From Methylosinus sp. LW4 (GTDB lineage Bacteria; Pseudomonadota; Alphaproteobacteria; Rhizobiales; Beijerinckiaceae), in contig NZ_KB900626.1 in NCBI RefSeq assembly GCF_000379125.1, positions 1,994,667-2,058,666 on the forward strand: a stretch of DNA of 64,000 nucleotides, given 5' to 3'. How positions within the stretch are numbered: position 1 is the first letter of the stretch; each line of letters opens with the position of its first letter. The translations under genes were made by a program, and so were the position numbers. Below the pieces are notes generated by a model, which saw nothing but the letters and a program-made list of their open reading frames with translations, was not told the origin of the DNA and did no database searches. Positions 45,613-55,500 of the stretch are shown one piece after another.

Positions 45613-47163
45613 TTGTCTTCGAGACGACGATCACGGCCGTCCCTGCTCCTCGGTCGCGCCGCGGCGCTCGCCGCCACGACGGCGCTCTCCGGCTGCGTGC
45701 TGGATTGGGAGAAGCCGGACGCCACGATCGAAACCCCGCCCGCCTTCAAGGCCGACAAGCCGGCGCGCTCCGCCGCGCCGATCCGCGCCGCAAAGGACTG
45801 GTCGCAGGGCTTCGGCTCGCCGGAGCTGACCAGCCTCGTCGCCAAGGCGCTCGACCAGAATCTCGACATCGCCGCCGCCGTGGCGCGCATCCAGCAGGCG
45901 GACGCCACCGCGCGCATCAACAGCTCGCCGCTGTGGCCCTCGCTGACGATGAACGACATAGCGCGGCGCACGCAGACGCCGGCGACGATCACCAGCGCGA
46001 CGAGCACCAGCGCCTCCACCAGCGCCACGACGACGACCGGCGCGGCCAGCTCGAGCGCGCTCGGCGCGCGGCGCGCCAATTTCTTCCAGATGCAGCTCAC
46101 CGCGAGCTATGAGATCGACTTCTGGGGCAAGAATCAGGACGCCTCCAACGCCGCCCGCCTCCTCGCCTACGCCAGCCGCTTCGATCGCGACGTGGTCGAG
46201 ATTTCCACCATCGCATCGGTGGTGAACGCCTATTTTCAGGTGCTGACGGCGGAAGATCGGCTGCGCATCGCCCACAACAACATCAAGATCGCCGAAACCG
46301 TGCTGAAGGCCATCAAGGCCCGGCTCGACGTCGGCACCGCCACGGCGCTCGACTTTTCGCAGCAGGATTCCGTCGTGGCCCAGCAGCGCGCCTCGGTGCC
46401 GCCGCTGGAGCAGACCCTGCGCCAGACGAAGAACACGCTGGCGGTGCTGCTCGGCGTCCCGCCGGAGAGCGCCGTCATCAAGGGCGGCTCGCTCATCAGA
46501 TTGCGCTACCCCAAGGTGGCGCCGGGCCTGCCTTCCGAGCTGCTGTTGCGCCGGCCGGACATAGCCGAGGCCGAAGCCAAGCTCGAATCCTCGGAATTCT
46601 CCGTGCTGCAGGCGCGCGCCGCCTTCTTCCCGTCGATCCAGATGACCGGCTATTACGGCGTGCAGAGCATCGCGCTGCGCTCGCTGTTCCGGCCAGAGGC
46701 GATCGCCTGGCAGATCGCCGGCAATCTCACGCAGCCGGTCTTCGACGGCTATAATCTGCAGGGCCAATATCTGCTGCAGCAGGGCAAGTTCGCCGAGCTG
46801 GCGCAGGCTTACAAAAAACAAATTTTGACGGCCTTCTCCGACGTCGAGAACGCGCTCATCGCCATACAGGAGACGACCCGGCAGCTGAAGCTGCAGGGCG
46901 AGGCGGTGGCTGCCGCGCGGCGGGCCTATGAGGTGGCCGAGGCGCGGCTCCGCGAGGGAACGATCGACATCATCACCCTGTCGACCACGGAGACGACCCT
47001 GTTCCAGACCGAGGACGCCCTGGCCGTTGTCCGGCTCGCGCATTTCCAGGCGGCCACCAGCCTCTATCAGGCGCTCGGCGGCGGCTGGTCCGGCGCGACG
47101 CGCGCGCTCGAGCTCGCCGCCGAGGACGGCGCCTATGAGTCGGACAAAGGTCCCTGGCCGTGA
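45613..47163 (+). CDS. Outer-membrane efflux lipoprotein (OprM/NodT family)
   Basis: Channel of a tripartite RND pump. Residues before the lipobox are uncertain because the frame has no ATG; the best start is the TTG at 45613, after CGGAATTG-type sequence, giving a 516-residue protein. The lipoprotein signal is ALAATTALSGCVLDW with the acylated Cys. OEP features: WSQGFGSPELTSLVAKAL, VVNAYFQVLTAEDRLRIA, LGVPPESAV and LLLRRPDIAEAEAKL. It heads the pump operon, with the GTGA overlap to the adaptor gene showing coupling. The frame is open from 45466, so an upstream start remains possible. Confidence 0.88.
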   Translation: MSSRRRSRPSLLLGRAAALAATTALSGCVLDWEKPDATIETPPAFKADKPARSAAPIRAAKDWSQGFGSPELTSLVAKALDQNLDIAAAVARIQQADATARINSSPLWPSLTMNDIARRTQTPATITSATSTSASTSATTTTGAASSSALGARRANFFQMQLTASYEIDFWGKNQDASNAARLLAYASRFDRDVVEISTIASVVNAYFQVLTAEDRLRIAHNNIKIAETVLKAIKARLDVGTATALDFSQQDSVVAQQRASVPPLEQTLRQTKNTLAVLLGVPPESAVIKGGSLIRLRYPKVAPGLPSELLLRRPDIAEAEAKLESSEFSVLQARAAFFPSIQMTGYYGVQSIALRSLFRPEAIAWQIAGNLTQPVFDGYNLQGQYLLQQGKFAELAQAYKKQILTAFSDVENALIAIQETTRQLKLQGEAVAAARRAYEVAEARLREGTIDIITLSTTETTLFQTEDALAVVRLAHFQAATSLYQALGGGWSGATRALELAAEDGAYESDKGPWP

Positions 47164-48476
47164 AGCCGCCGCTCTCCTTGCCGGCCGGCTGGCGCGCGAA
47201 GCGGCCATCGCCGCTGGTCGCGCTGGGAGCGATCGTCGCGCTCGCGGCCGGCTATTACGTCGCCCGTCCCTGGATTTTCGGCGATGGAGCGAAAGAGGCG
47301 GCCGCGGTCTCCGGCGGCAAGCGCGATGGGCGCCGCCGCAGCCTGGATGGTCCGGTCGCGATAACGGCGACGCCGGTGCGGATCGCCGATGTGCCGGTGA
47401 CGATCGACGCCGTCGGCACGGCGCAGGCGCTCAACACGGTCACAGTCCGCACGCAGGTCGACGGACGGCTCATCAAGCTCGGCTTCGACGAGGGGCAGAA
47501 CGTCAAGAAGGGCGACATTGTCGCGCTCATCGATCCGACGCTCTATCAGGCCGCCTATGACCAGGCCGTCGCCAAAAAGGCGCAGGACGAGGCCAATCTC
47601 GCCAACGCCCGCGTCGACGTCACGCGCTATAAGAAGCTCGCGGCCAGCAATTTCGGCTCGCAGCAGCAATATGCGACGCAGGAATCGCTCGTCACCCAGC
47701 TCGAGGCGCAGATCCGCGCCGATCAAGGGGCGATCGACAACGCCAAGGCGACGCTGGACTACGCCACCATACGCTCGCCCATCGACGGCCGCACCGGCAT
47801 AAGGCTCGTCGACGTCGGCAATATTCTGCACAGCTCGGATACGACCGGAATCGTCGTCATCACCCAGCTGCAGCCCATCTATGTCGTCTTCACCGTGCCG
47901 CAGCAGGCCCTGCCCGCGGTGCAGAAGGCGCAGGCCCGCGGCCCCGCGCCCGCCGCCGCCCTCGGCCCGGACAATTCCAGCGTGCTGGACACGGGCGTGG
48001 TGACGGTGATCGACAATCAGATCGACCAGACCACCGGCACGGTGAAGATAAAGGCGACCTTCGAAAACAAGGGCCTCGCGCTCTGGCCGGGCCAGTTCGT
48101 CAACGTCCGGTTGACGGTCGATGTGCTACAAGACGCGCGTGTGGTCCCGAGCGCGGCCATCCAGCGCGGCCCCAATGGCGCCTTCGTCTATGCGCTGAAC
48201 GAGGATGAGACAGTCTCGATGCGGGCGGTCTCCGTCGGACGGCAGGACGAGGTTCAGGCGGTGGTCGTCTCCGGCCTCGAGCCGGGCGAGAAAGTGGCGA
48301 CGACCGGCTTCTCGCGGCTCGTCGACGGATCGCAGGTCAAGGTGATGGAGCCGACGGCCGATCGCGGCGCAGAGGCTCCGAAGCGCCCGCGCAAGGAACG
48401 TAGAGGCGAGGAACGCAAGGGCGAGGCCGGCGACGAGAGGCGCGGCGACGCCGGCGGCCCGCCGCAACAGAGGTGA
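47160..48476 (+). CDS. mdtA: RND efflux periplasmic adaptor (MdtA-like)
   Basis: A 438-residue membrane-fusion protein that links the inner-membrane pump to the outer-membrane channel. It has an N-terminal membrane anchor (SPLVALGAIVALAAGYYVARPWIF), the barrel-sandwich hybrid (VRTQVDGRLIKLGFDEGQNVKKGDIVALID), an alpha-hairpin, and VIRSPIDGRTGIRLVDVGN-type TIRSPIDGRTGIRL with beta-barrel AALWPGQFVNVRL near the end. The start is a GTG overlapping the preceding stop. The highly charged C-terminal tail (PRKERRGEERKGEAG) is unusual and probably disordered. Confidence 0.93.
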   Translation: MKPPLSLPAGWRAKRPSPLVALGAIVALAAGYYVARPWIFGDGAKEAAAVSGGKRDGRRRSLDGPVAITATPVRIADVPVTIDAVGTAQALNTVTVRTQVDGRLIKLGFDEGQNVKKGDIVALIDPTLYQAAYDQAVAKKAQDEANLANARVDVTRYKKLAASNFGSQQQYATQESLVTQLEAQIRADQGAIDNAKATLDYATIRSPIDGRTGIRLVDVGNILHSSDTTGIVVITQLQPIYVVFTVPQQALPAVQKAQARGPAPAAALGPDNSSVLDTGVVTVIDNQIDQTTGTVKIKATFENKGLALWPGQFVNVRLTVDVLQDARVVPSAAIQRGPNGAFVYALNEDETVSMRAVSVGRQDEVQAVVVSGLEPGEKVATTGFSRLVDGSQVKVMEPTADRGAEAPKRPRKERRGEERKGEAGDERRGDAGGPPQQR

Positions 48477-48486
48477 CGCTCCGGCG

Positions 48487-51400
48487 ATGAGCGTGTCGAC
48501 GCCCTTCATCGAACGGCCGGTGGCGACCTCGCTGCTGAGCTTCGCCGTGCTCTTGTTCGGCCTGCTCGGCTATGCGCGCCTGTCGATCTCGCCGCTGCCG
48601 CAGGTCGATTTTCCGACCATTCAGGTGACGACGCAATTGCCGGGCGCCAATCCCGACACGATGGCGGCGCTGGTGACGGCCTCGCTCGAGCGGCAGTTCG
48701 GGCAGATTCCGTCGCTGCAGACCATGTCGTCGCAGAGCTCCTTCGGCCTCTCGCAGATCACGCTGCAATTCGAGCTCGACCGCGACATAGACGCCGCCGC
48801 GCAGGACGTTCAATCGGCGATCAACGCCGCCGCCTCGACGCTGCCGCGCAGCCTGCCCTATCCGCCGGTCTATGCGAAGGTCAATCCGGCCGACACGCCG
48901 GTGGTGACGCTGACGCTGCGCTCCAAGACCGCCAGCATGCGGCAGATGAGCGACGTCGCCGACACGCTGATCGCGCCGCGCCTCTCGGAAGTGCCGGGCG
49001 TCGGCCATGTGGCGGTGGAGGGCGGCGTGCGCCCGGCGGTGCGCATTCAGGCCGATCTCGCGCGGCTCGCCGCCAATCGCATGAGCATGGAGGATTTGCG
49101 CGCCGCCATCGCCGCCGCCAATGTCGCCGGCGCCAAGGGCTCGCTCGACGGGCTCCACCAATCCTACACGCTCGACGCCAATGACCAGCTGCAGGCGGCG
49201 CGGCAGTTCGAGACCGTCGTCGTCGCCTATCGCAATGGCGCGCCGATCATGCTGCGCGATGTCGCCACCGTGCTGGACGGTCTGGAGAATGCGAGGGTCG
49301 GCGGCTGGTATCGCGGCGAGCCGGCAATCATCCTCGACGTGCAGCGCCAGCCGGGCGCCAATATCATCAGCACGGTCGATCAGCTCCATAAGGAGCTGCC
49401 CAATGTCATGCGCGCCCTGCCCAAGGGCATGTCGCTCGAGGTGGTGAACGACCGCACCCAGACGATCCGCGCCTCCATCGAGGATGTGGAATTCACCCTG
49501 GTGCTGGCCACCGCGCTGGTGATTTTGGTGGTGCTGGTGTTTCTGCGCAGCTGGCGGGCGACGGTGATCGCCGGCGTCAGCCTGCCGCTCTCCATCATCG
49601 CCACTTTCGCGCTGATGTCGCTCGCCGGCTTCTCGCTCGACAATCTCTCGCTGATGGCGCTCACCATCGGCGCCGGCTTCGTCGTGGACGACGCCATCGT
49701 CATGATCGAGAACATCGTCCGCAACATAGAGCTCGGCAAGACGCCGCATCGCGCCGCGCTGGACGGCGCGCGGGAGATCGCCTTCACGGTGATCTCGCTC
49801 ACCGTGTCGCTGATCGCCGTGTTCATCCCGCTTCTGTTCATGACCGGCCTCGTCGGCCGCATGTTCCGCGAGTTCGCGCTGACGCTCACCGCCCAGGTCG
49901 TCGTCTCGGCGATCATCTCGCTGACCTTGACGCCCATGCTCTGCGCCAAGCTGCTGAAGCCGGGCGCCGGCCACGCCGCCCATGCGGAGGCCAGCGGCTT
50001 TTCCGCCTGGCTCGACGAATTCTACGCCAAGACTCTCGCCATCGCGCTCGGCCGGCAGAAATGGATGCTGGCGCTGACCTTCGGCACTCTGGCGCTCACC
50101 ATCGCGCTCTACGCCTTCATCCCCAAGGGCTTCCTGCCGCGCCAGGACACGAGCCTGCTCAATGTCGTGCTGGAGGCCTCGCCGGATTCCTCCTTCGAGA
50201 CGATGACGCGGCTGCAGGCCGAGGTCTCGAAAATCTTCGAGGCCGAGCCGGAGGCGACGGGAACCGCCTCGGTGCTCGGCGTCGGCCCGCTCAACGCCAC
50301 CACCAATGTCGCCCATATGTCGGTGACGCTGCGCCCGCGCGATGTGCGCAGCATAGGCGCGGACGCGATCGCCGAGCGGCTGAAGCAGGCGGCCGAGCGC
50401 GTCCCCGGCGCCGCCGTCTACATAGAGCCGGTGCAGGACATTCAGATCACGACGCGCGCCAGCCGCTCGCAATATCAATATACGCTGACCGCGCCCGACC
50501 AGGCCGAGCTGCAGGACTGGTCGCAGAGACTGATCGACGCGATCCGCCGCGACGGCGTGTTCCGCAATGTCGCCGCCGAGACGCAGAACGGCGGGCTGCG
50601 CACCTTCCTGCACATCGACCGCGAGCTGATGGGGCGGCTCGGCGTCACCGCGCAGAATGTCGACGACACGCTGAACGACGCTTTCGGCCAGCGGCAAATC
50701 TCCACCATCTACGCCCAGTCCAACCAATATCGCGTGATATTGGAGGCGGCGCCGCAATATCAGCGCGATCCGACGGCGCTCGACAAGCTCTATGTCTCGC
50801 CCACCAATGGCGGCCCGCAGACGCCGATCTCCACCTTCGTCTCGGTGGAGCAGACGACGGCGCCGCTCGCCGTCGCGCATCAGGAGCAGTTTCCGGCGGC
50901 GACGATCAGCTTCGACCTCGCGCCCGGCGCCGCGCTCGGCGATGCGGTGGAGGCGATCGCCCGCATAGAGCGCGAGATCGGCCTGCCCTCCTCCATCATC
51001 GGCATGTTCAGCGCCGATGCGGCGGAGTTCCGCAAGTCGCTCGCCGGCCAGCCCTGGCTCATTCTGGCGGCGGCCATCGCCATCTATGTCGTGCTCGGCG
51101 TGCTCTATGAGAGCTACGCGCATCCCTTCACCGTGCTGACGACGTTGCCTTCCGCCGGCGTCGGCGCGCTGCTGGCGCTGATGGCGACCGGGCTCGACAT
51201 GTCGCTGGTGGCGCTGATCGGCGTCGTGCTGCTGATGGGCATCGTCAAGAAGAACGCCATCATGATGATCGACTTCGCGCTGGAGGCGGAGAAGGCCGAG
51301 GCGCTGACGCCCTTCGACTCTATCGTGCGCGCCTGCCGGCTGCGCTTTCGGCCGATCATGATGACGACTCTCGCCGCTCTGCTCGGTGCGCTGCCGCTGG

Positions 51401-51630
51401 CGCTGGCGCATGGGCCGGGCAGCGAGCTGCGCATCCCGCTCGGCGTCTCCATCATCGGCGGGCTCGTCCTGTCGCAACTGCTGACGCTCTACACGACGCC
51501 GGTCATCTATCTCGCCGTCGATCGCCTGCGCGCGCGGCTGCGCGATTGGCTGCAGGGATCGCAGACGCAGCAGCCGCAGCCCGCCGCGCCGACCGCGCCG
51601 CCGTCCGAGCGCAGGGAGGCGGCGGAGTGA
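48487..51630 (+). CDS. mdtB: RND multidrug efflux permease (MdtB-like)
   Basis: A 1047-residue inner-membrane permease of the AcrB/MdtB type, driven by proton flow. Visible features are the N-terminal helix (PVATSLLSFAVLLFGLLGYARL), the porter domain (QLPGANPDTMAALVTASLERQF), and helices 4-5 with the proton-relay acidic pair IGAGFVVDDAIVMIENIV near 390-407. Then come the second porter half and C-terminal helices (YVVLGVLYESYAHPFTVLTTLPSAGVGALLAL, GIVKKNAIMMIDFALE). It is 10 nt past the adaptor gene and has a paralogue next door, as in MdtABC, whose two permeases form one hetero-trimer. Confidence 0.94.
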   Translation: MSVSTPFIERPVATSLLSFAVLLFGLLGYARLSISPLPQVDFPTIQVTTQLPGANPDTMAALVTASLERQFGQIPSLQTMSSQSSFGLSQITLQFELDRDIDAAAQDVQSAINAAASTLPRSLPYPPVYAKVNPADTPVVTLTLRSKTASMRQMSDVADTLIAPRLSEVPGVGHVAVEGGVRPAVRIQADLARLAANRMSMEDLRAAIAAANVAGAKGSLDGLHQSYTLDANDQLQAARQFETVVVAYRNGAPIMLRDVATVLDGLENARVGGWYRGEPAIILDVQRQPGANIISTVDQLHKELPNVMRALPKGMSLEVVNDRTQTIRASIEDVEFTLVLATALVILVVLVFLRSWRATVIAGVSLPLSIIATFALMSLAGFSLDNLSLMALTIGAGFVVDDAIVMIENIVRNIELGKTPHRAALDGAREIAFTVISLTVSLIAVFIPLLFMTGLVGRMFREFALTLTAQVVVSAIISLTLTPMLCAKLLKPGAGHAAHAEASGFSAWLDEFYAKTLAIALGRQKWMLALTFGTLALTIALYAFIPKGFLPRQDTSLLNVVLEASPDSSFETMTRLQAEVSKIFEAEPEATGTASVLGVGPLNATTNVAHMSVTLRPRDVRSIGADAIAERLKQAAERVPGAAVYIEPVQDIQITTRASRSQYQYTLTAPDQAELQDWSQRLIDAIRRDGVFRNVAAETQNGGLRTFLHIDRELMGRLGVTAQNVDDTLNDAFGQRQISTIYAQSNQYRVILEAAPQYQRDPTALDKLYVSPTNGGPQTPISTFVSVEQTTAPLAVAHQEQFPAATISFDLAPGAALGDAVEAIARIEREIGLPSSIIGMFSADAAEFRKSLAGQPWLILAAAIAIYVVLGVLYESYAHPFTVLTTLPSAGVGALLALMATGLDMSLVALIGVVLLMGIVKKNAIMMIDFALEAEKAEALTPFDSIVRACRLRFRPIMMTTLAALLGALPLALAHGPGSELRIPLGVSIIGGLVLSQLLTLYTTPVIYLAVDRLRARLRDWLQGSQTQQPQPAAPTAPPSERREAAE

Positions 51631-51650
51631 TAGGGTTGGGCGCCATTTCT

Positions 51651-51764
51651 CCCTCTCCCCGCCTGCGGGGAGAGGGTCGGGGTGAGGGGCTCGGGGCATG
51701 AGCCAGCAACGGAAAACGGCCCAGGCCCCCCATCCTCACCTTCTCCCCGCGAGCGGGGAGAAGG
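51651..51764. repeat. Palindromic repeat, family A variant
   Basis: CCCTCTCCCCGC-ctGCGGGGAGAGGGTC and CTTCTCCCCGC-gaGCGGGGAGAAGG hairpins in the 186-nt gap between the two permease genes. It resembles the family A ends, with an extra C-G pair and without the GGTCGGATGAGGG inner blocks. Confidence 0.7.
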
Positions 51765-51816
51765 AATACGGCGAAGGCCGCGCGAAACGATCTCGCCCGC
51801 GCGCCGAGCGAACGCC

Positions 51817-54800
51817 ATGAACATCTCCGAGCCTTTCATCCGCCGGCCGGTGGGCGCGAGCCTGCTCGCGGCGGCGCTGTTCATGGTCGGAGCCATCGCC
51901 TATTTCTTCCTGCCCGTCGCCAGCCTGCCGGCGATCGACTTTCCGGCGATCGGCGTCATAGCGGCGCGGCCGGGCGCCGATCCGGCGACAATGGCGGCCT
52001 CGGTCGCCGCGCCGCTGGAGCGCCGCCTCGCCGGAATTTCGGGTGTCACCGAGCTCACCTCGGTCAGCTCGCTCGGCCAGACGCAGATCGTCGCGCAATT
52101 CGACATCAACCGGAACATCGACTCCGCGGCGCGCGACGTGCAGGCGGCGATCAACGCCGCCGCCACCGACCTGCCCACCGATCTGCCGCTGCTGCCGGTC
52201 TTCCGCAAGGCGAGCCAGGCGACGGTGCCCTCCATCGTCCTCGCATTGACCTCGGAGACCTTGCCGACCAGCGCCGTTTTCGACGCCGCCGACACGGTCA
52301 TCGCCCAGCGCATCTCGCAAGTGCCGGGCGTCGCCGAGGTGCGCATCGCCGGCGCCGAGCAGCCGGCGATCCGCGTGCAGATGGATACGGCGCGACTCGC
52401 GGCGATGGGCCTCGGCGTCGACGCGGTGGCGAGCGCCATCGTCTCCGCCAATGCGCTCTCGCCGGTCGGCGCGCTGAATGGCGATCAGCTCGGCCGCACC
52501 ATCGGCGCCAGCGATCAGCTGACGACGCCGAGCGACTTTCGCAATATCGTCGTCTCGGCGAGCAATGGCGCCGTGGTCAAGCTCGGCGACATCGCCACAA
52601 TCGAGCGCGGCGTGCGCAATCGGCTGGGGGCCGGCTGGTTCAACGGCAAGCCGGCCGTCATCATCATCGTGACCCGCCAGCCCAACGCCAATGTGATCGC
52701 CATGGTCGATCAGGTGAAGGCGCTGCTGCCCGAGCTGCGGACATGGATTCCGAGCGGCGTCGACGTCTCCATCCTCTCCGATCGCACGCAGACGATCCGC
52801 GCCAGCGTCTCGGAGATTCAGAACACGCTGCTCGTCTCCATCGCCCTCGTGATGGCGGTGGTGTTCGTCTTCCTGCGCCGGGCGACGCCGGTCTTCGCCG
52901 CGGCGGTGACGGTGCCGCTGTCCCTCGTCGGCTCCTGCGCGGCCATGTGGCTTGCCGGCTTCTCGATCGATAATCTCTCGCTGATGGCGCTCACCATCGC
53001 CGTCGGCTTCGTCATCGACGACGCCATCGTCATGATCGAGAACATAGAGACCAATGTCGAGCGCGGCATGGGCCGGCTGGAGGCGGCGCTCGCCGGCGCG
53101 AAGCAGATCGGCTTCACCGTCGTCTCGATCAGCCTGTCGCTGATCGCCGTCTTCATCCCGCTGCTGCTGATGGAAGGCATTTTCGGCCGGCTGCTGCGCG
53201 AGTTCGCCTTCACCCTCACCTTCGCCATCGTCATCTCGACCATCGTCTCGCTGACGGTGACGCCGACGATCTGCGCGCATCTGCCCTCCCCCAAGCGAGA
53301 AACGCCGTCGCGCTTCGACCGCATCGTCGAGGGGGCGCTGGCGCGGCTCGTCGGCCTCTATGCGCGCAGCTTGCGGCCTGTCGTCGATCATCCTTGGGCG
53401 ACGCTCGGCGTCGTCGCGCTGACGATCGGCTGGACCGTCCATCTCTACGCCTCGGTCCCCAAGGGCAATCTGCCGCAGGACGATATCGGCCTGCTCAACG
53501 GAACGACGGAAGCGTCGGCGGATATTTCCTTCGGCGATATGGTCGCGCTGCAGAAAAAGGCCGCCGCCGTCGCCGCCGCCGACCCGGACGTCGTCAATGT
53601 CGGCTCCTTCATCGGCGGCTCCAATCAGAGCATGTCCGGCAATCAGGGCCGGCTGTTCCTGGCGCTGAAGCCCGCCACCGAGCGCAAGGCGTCGAGCTTC
53701 GAGGTGCTGGCGCGCCTGCGCAACGAGTTCGGCAAGATCGCCGGCCTCTCCGTCTTCATGACGCCGTCGCAGGATTTGCGCTCCGGCGGGCGCCAGAGCA
53801 AGGCGCAATATCAGTTCACCGTCACCGCCTCCACGGTCGATGATTTGGAAGAATGGACGCCCAAGCTGCTGGCGCGGCTGCAACGCCTGCCCGATCTCGC
53901 CGACGTCACCACCGATCGGCAGCAGGGCGCGCTGAAGGCCAATGTCGTGATCGACCGCACCGCCGCCTCGCGCATGGGCGTGCCGATTCAGGCGATCGAC
54001 GCGGCGCTCAACAGCTCCTTCGGCCAGCGCCAGGATTCGATCATCTACACCCAGCGCAATCAATATCGCGTCATCGTCGAGGCGCCGCTGTCGCGCCAGC
54101 GCGACCCGCGCGATCTTTCCGGCCTCTATGTCTCCGCCAGCGACGGAACCCAGGTGCCGCTCACCGCCGTCGCCTGCATAGAGCGCGGGACCATGCCGCT
54201 CGTCGTCAATCATCAGGGCGTGCTGCCGGCCGCGACGATCACCTTCAACATCGCGCCCGGCCATACGCTGGACGCAGCGGCGAAAGCCATTCTCACGGCC
54301 ACAGACGAAATGCGGCTCCCCAATGGGGTGCAGGCGGAATTCGCCGGCGACGCCAAGGATTTCCGCAAGCTCTCCTCCGGCATGGCGTGGCTGATCCTGG
54401 CCGCGCTGCTCGCGGTCTACATCATCCTCGGCGTGCTCTATGAGAGCCTCGCCCATCCGGTGACGATCATCTCCACCCTGCCCTCGGCCGGACTCGGCGC
54501 GCTGCTGGCGCTCGAGGCCTTCGACACGGAATTCACGCTGATCGCCTTCATCGGCATTCTGCTGCTGATCGGCATAGTGAAGAAGAACGGCATCATGCTG
54601 GTCGACTTCGCCCTGCACGCCGAGCGCGACAAAGGCTTTTCCGTGCGCGACGCGGCGCTGGAGGCGGCGGTGGAGCGTTTCCGGCCTATCCTGATGACCA
54701 CGCTCGCCGCCATGCTCGGCGCGCTGCCGCTGGCCTTCGCCGGCGGAGTCGGCGCGGAAATGCGGCGTCCGCTCGGCGTCACCATCGTCGGCGGTCTGCT

Positions 54801-54945
54801 GCTCAGCCAAATGCTGACGCTCTACACGACGCCGGTGATCTATCTGCTGATGAGCAAGCTGGAGAGCCGGCGGCCGCGGCGGGCGGCGGAAGCGCCGAGC
54901 CGGGAGGCGGCGATCGCGGAGCCGCAGACGGCGAAAGCCTCGTGA
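51817..54945 (+). CDS. mdtC: RND multidrug efflux permease (MdtC-like)
   Basis: A 1042-residue permease, paralogue of the preceding gene. The frame is open upstream, but the ATG at 51817 gives MNISEPFIRRPVGASLLAAALFMVGAIAYF, a normal RND start. Features: GARPGADPATMAASVAAPLERRL-like porter start, the relay pair IAVGFVIDDAIVMIENIETNVERG near 400-424, DAKDFRKLSSGMAWLILAALLAVYIILGVLYESLAHPV, and GIVKKNGIMLVDFALHAERDKG. It is probably translated from the same pump transcript. The pump set (channel, adaptor, two permeases) is complete; substrates are unknown and no local regulator is visible. Confidence 0.94.
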   Translation: MNISEPFIRRPVGASLLAAALFMVGAIAYFFLPVASLPAIDFPAIGVIAARPGADPATMAASVAAPLERRLAGISGVTELTSVSSLGQTQIVAQFDINRNIDSAARDVQAAINAAATDLPTDLPLLPVFRKASQATVPSIVLALTSETLPTSAVFDAADTVIAQRISQVPGVAEVRIAGAEQPAIRVQMDTARLAAMGLGVDAVASAIVSANALSPVGALNGDQLGRTIGASDQLTTPSDFRNIVVSASNGAVVKLGDIATIERGVRNRLGAGWFNGKPAVIIIVTRQPNANVIAMVDQVKALLPELRTWIPSGVDVSILSDRTQTIRASVSEIQNTLLVSIALVMAVVFVFLRRATPVFAAAVTVPLSLVGSCAAMWLAGFSIDNLSLMALTIAVGFVIDDAIVMIENIETNVERGMGRLEAALAGAKQIGFTVVSISLSLIAVFIPLLLMEGIFGRLLREFAFTLTFAIVISTIVSLTVTPTICAHLPSPKRETPSRFDRIVEGALARLVGLYARSLRPVVDHPWATLGVVALTIGWTVHLYASVPKGNLPQDDIGLLNGTTEASADISFGDMVALQKKAAAVAAADPDVVNVGSFIGGSNQSMSGNQGRLFLALKPATERKASSFEVLARLRNEFGKIAGLSVFMTPSQDLRSGGRQSKAQYQFTVTASTVDDLEEWTPKLLARLQRLPDLADVTTDRQQGALKANVVIDRTAASRMGVPIQAIDAALNSSFGQRQDSIIYTQRNQYRVIVEAPLSRQRDPRDLSGLYVSASDGTQVPLTAVACIERGTMPLVVNHQGVLPAATITFNIAPGHTLDAAAKAILTATDEMRLPNGVQAEFAGDAKDFRKLSSGMAWLILAALLAVYIILGVLYESLAHPVTIISTLPSAGLGALLALEAFDTEFTLIAFIGILLLIGIVKKNGIMLVDFALHAERDKGFSVRDAALEAAVERFRPILMTTLAAMLGALPLAFAGGVGAEMRRPLGVTIVGGLLLSQMLTLYTTPVIYLLMSKLESRRPRRAAEAPSREAAIAEPQTAKAS

Positions 54946-54956
54946 CGCGCCGCGGC

Positions 54957-54992
54957 GGCGCCCTTGTCCCCGCATGCAGGGATAAGGGCGCC
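54957..54992 (+). terminator. Strong hairpin after the efflux operon
   Basis: GGCGCCCTT and AAGGGCGCC (9 bp) plus GTCCC/GGGAT inside, loop CGCATGCA. No U-run follows (TATGAAGG), so it may be a Rho-independent-like stop only in part, or a 3'-end stabiliser. It begins 12 nt past the permease stop and also lies downstream of the convergent gene at 55021. Confidence 0.6.
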
Positions 54993-55020
54993 TATGAAGG
55001 CCGCGAGGCGATCGTCGAGA

Positions 55021-55308
55021 TCAGTGCGTGAAGTCGCTCTGCGTCTCGAAGAACAGCCGCAGGACGGGATGCTCGCCACAATCCTCGACCGGGATGTGCC
55101 AGAATTTCGAATCCATCTGCGGAAAGCGCGACATGGGAAGGTGAATTTCCGTAAGCCGCGAATGATTGTCACGCCCCTCGATCATCGCCTCGCTGAGCAG
55201 ATGCAGCAGATCTTCCATTCGATCCGGCACTTCCGCGACAGTGAGCGTCGTCGTGTTCGAGAGAGGGCGGGCCTTATCGTAAACGAGCTCGTAATCTGCT
55301 GGTTTCAT
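55021..55308 (-). CDS. Unknown small protein
   Basis: A 95-residue soluble protein with start MKPADYELVYDKARPLSN, then TTTLTVAEVPDRMEDLLHLLSEAMIEG and a C-terminal DSKFWHIPVEDCGEHPVLRLFFE. The last segment looks conserved. I do not recognise the family. Base composition is a little lower in GC than average. It is convergent with the efflux operon and has no near neighbour on its own strand (the next gene upstream on this strand is bluB, 193 nt away). Confidence 0.55.
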   Translation of the reverse strand: MKPADYELVYDKARPLSNTTTLTVAEVPDRMEDLLHLLSEAMIEGRDNHSRLTEIHLPMSRFPQMDSKFWHIPVEDCGEHPVLRLFFETQSDFTH

Positions 55309-55500
55309 AAATCCGACCCCAAGATTGCCGGCCTAATGGCAAGCAAGACGCATACCGCGAGCGGAGCCACTAGCTCATGCTGCAGCGCATCCGCCCTTGC
55401 GCCTTGCGCTCACTATAGACCTGTTCAGGCGAAGGTCAAAAGGAGAGCGCGGCTTTCAGGGTCCTAAAAATCACAAAAGCTTGTCAATTTTGTAACTGCC

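Noticed and set aside
48337..54975. Two ORFs of over 1000 residues on the minus strand opposite the RND permeases
   Set aside because: Arg/His/Gly-rich, no domain, exact antisense of two well-supported permease genes.
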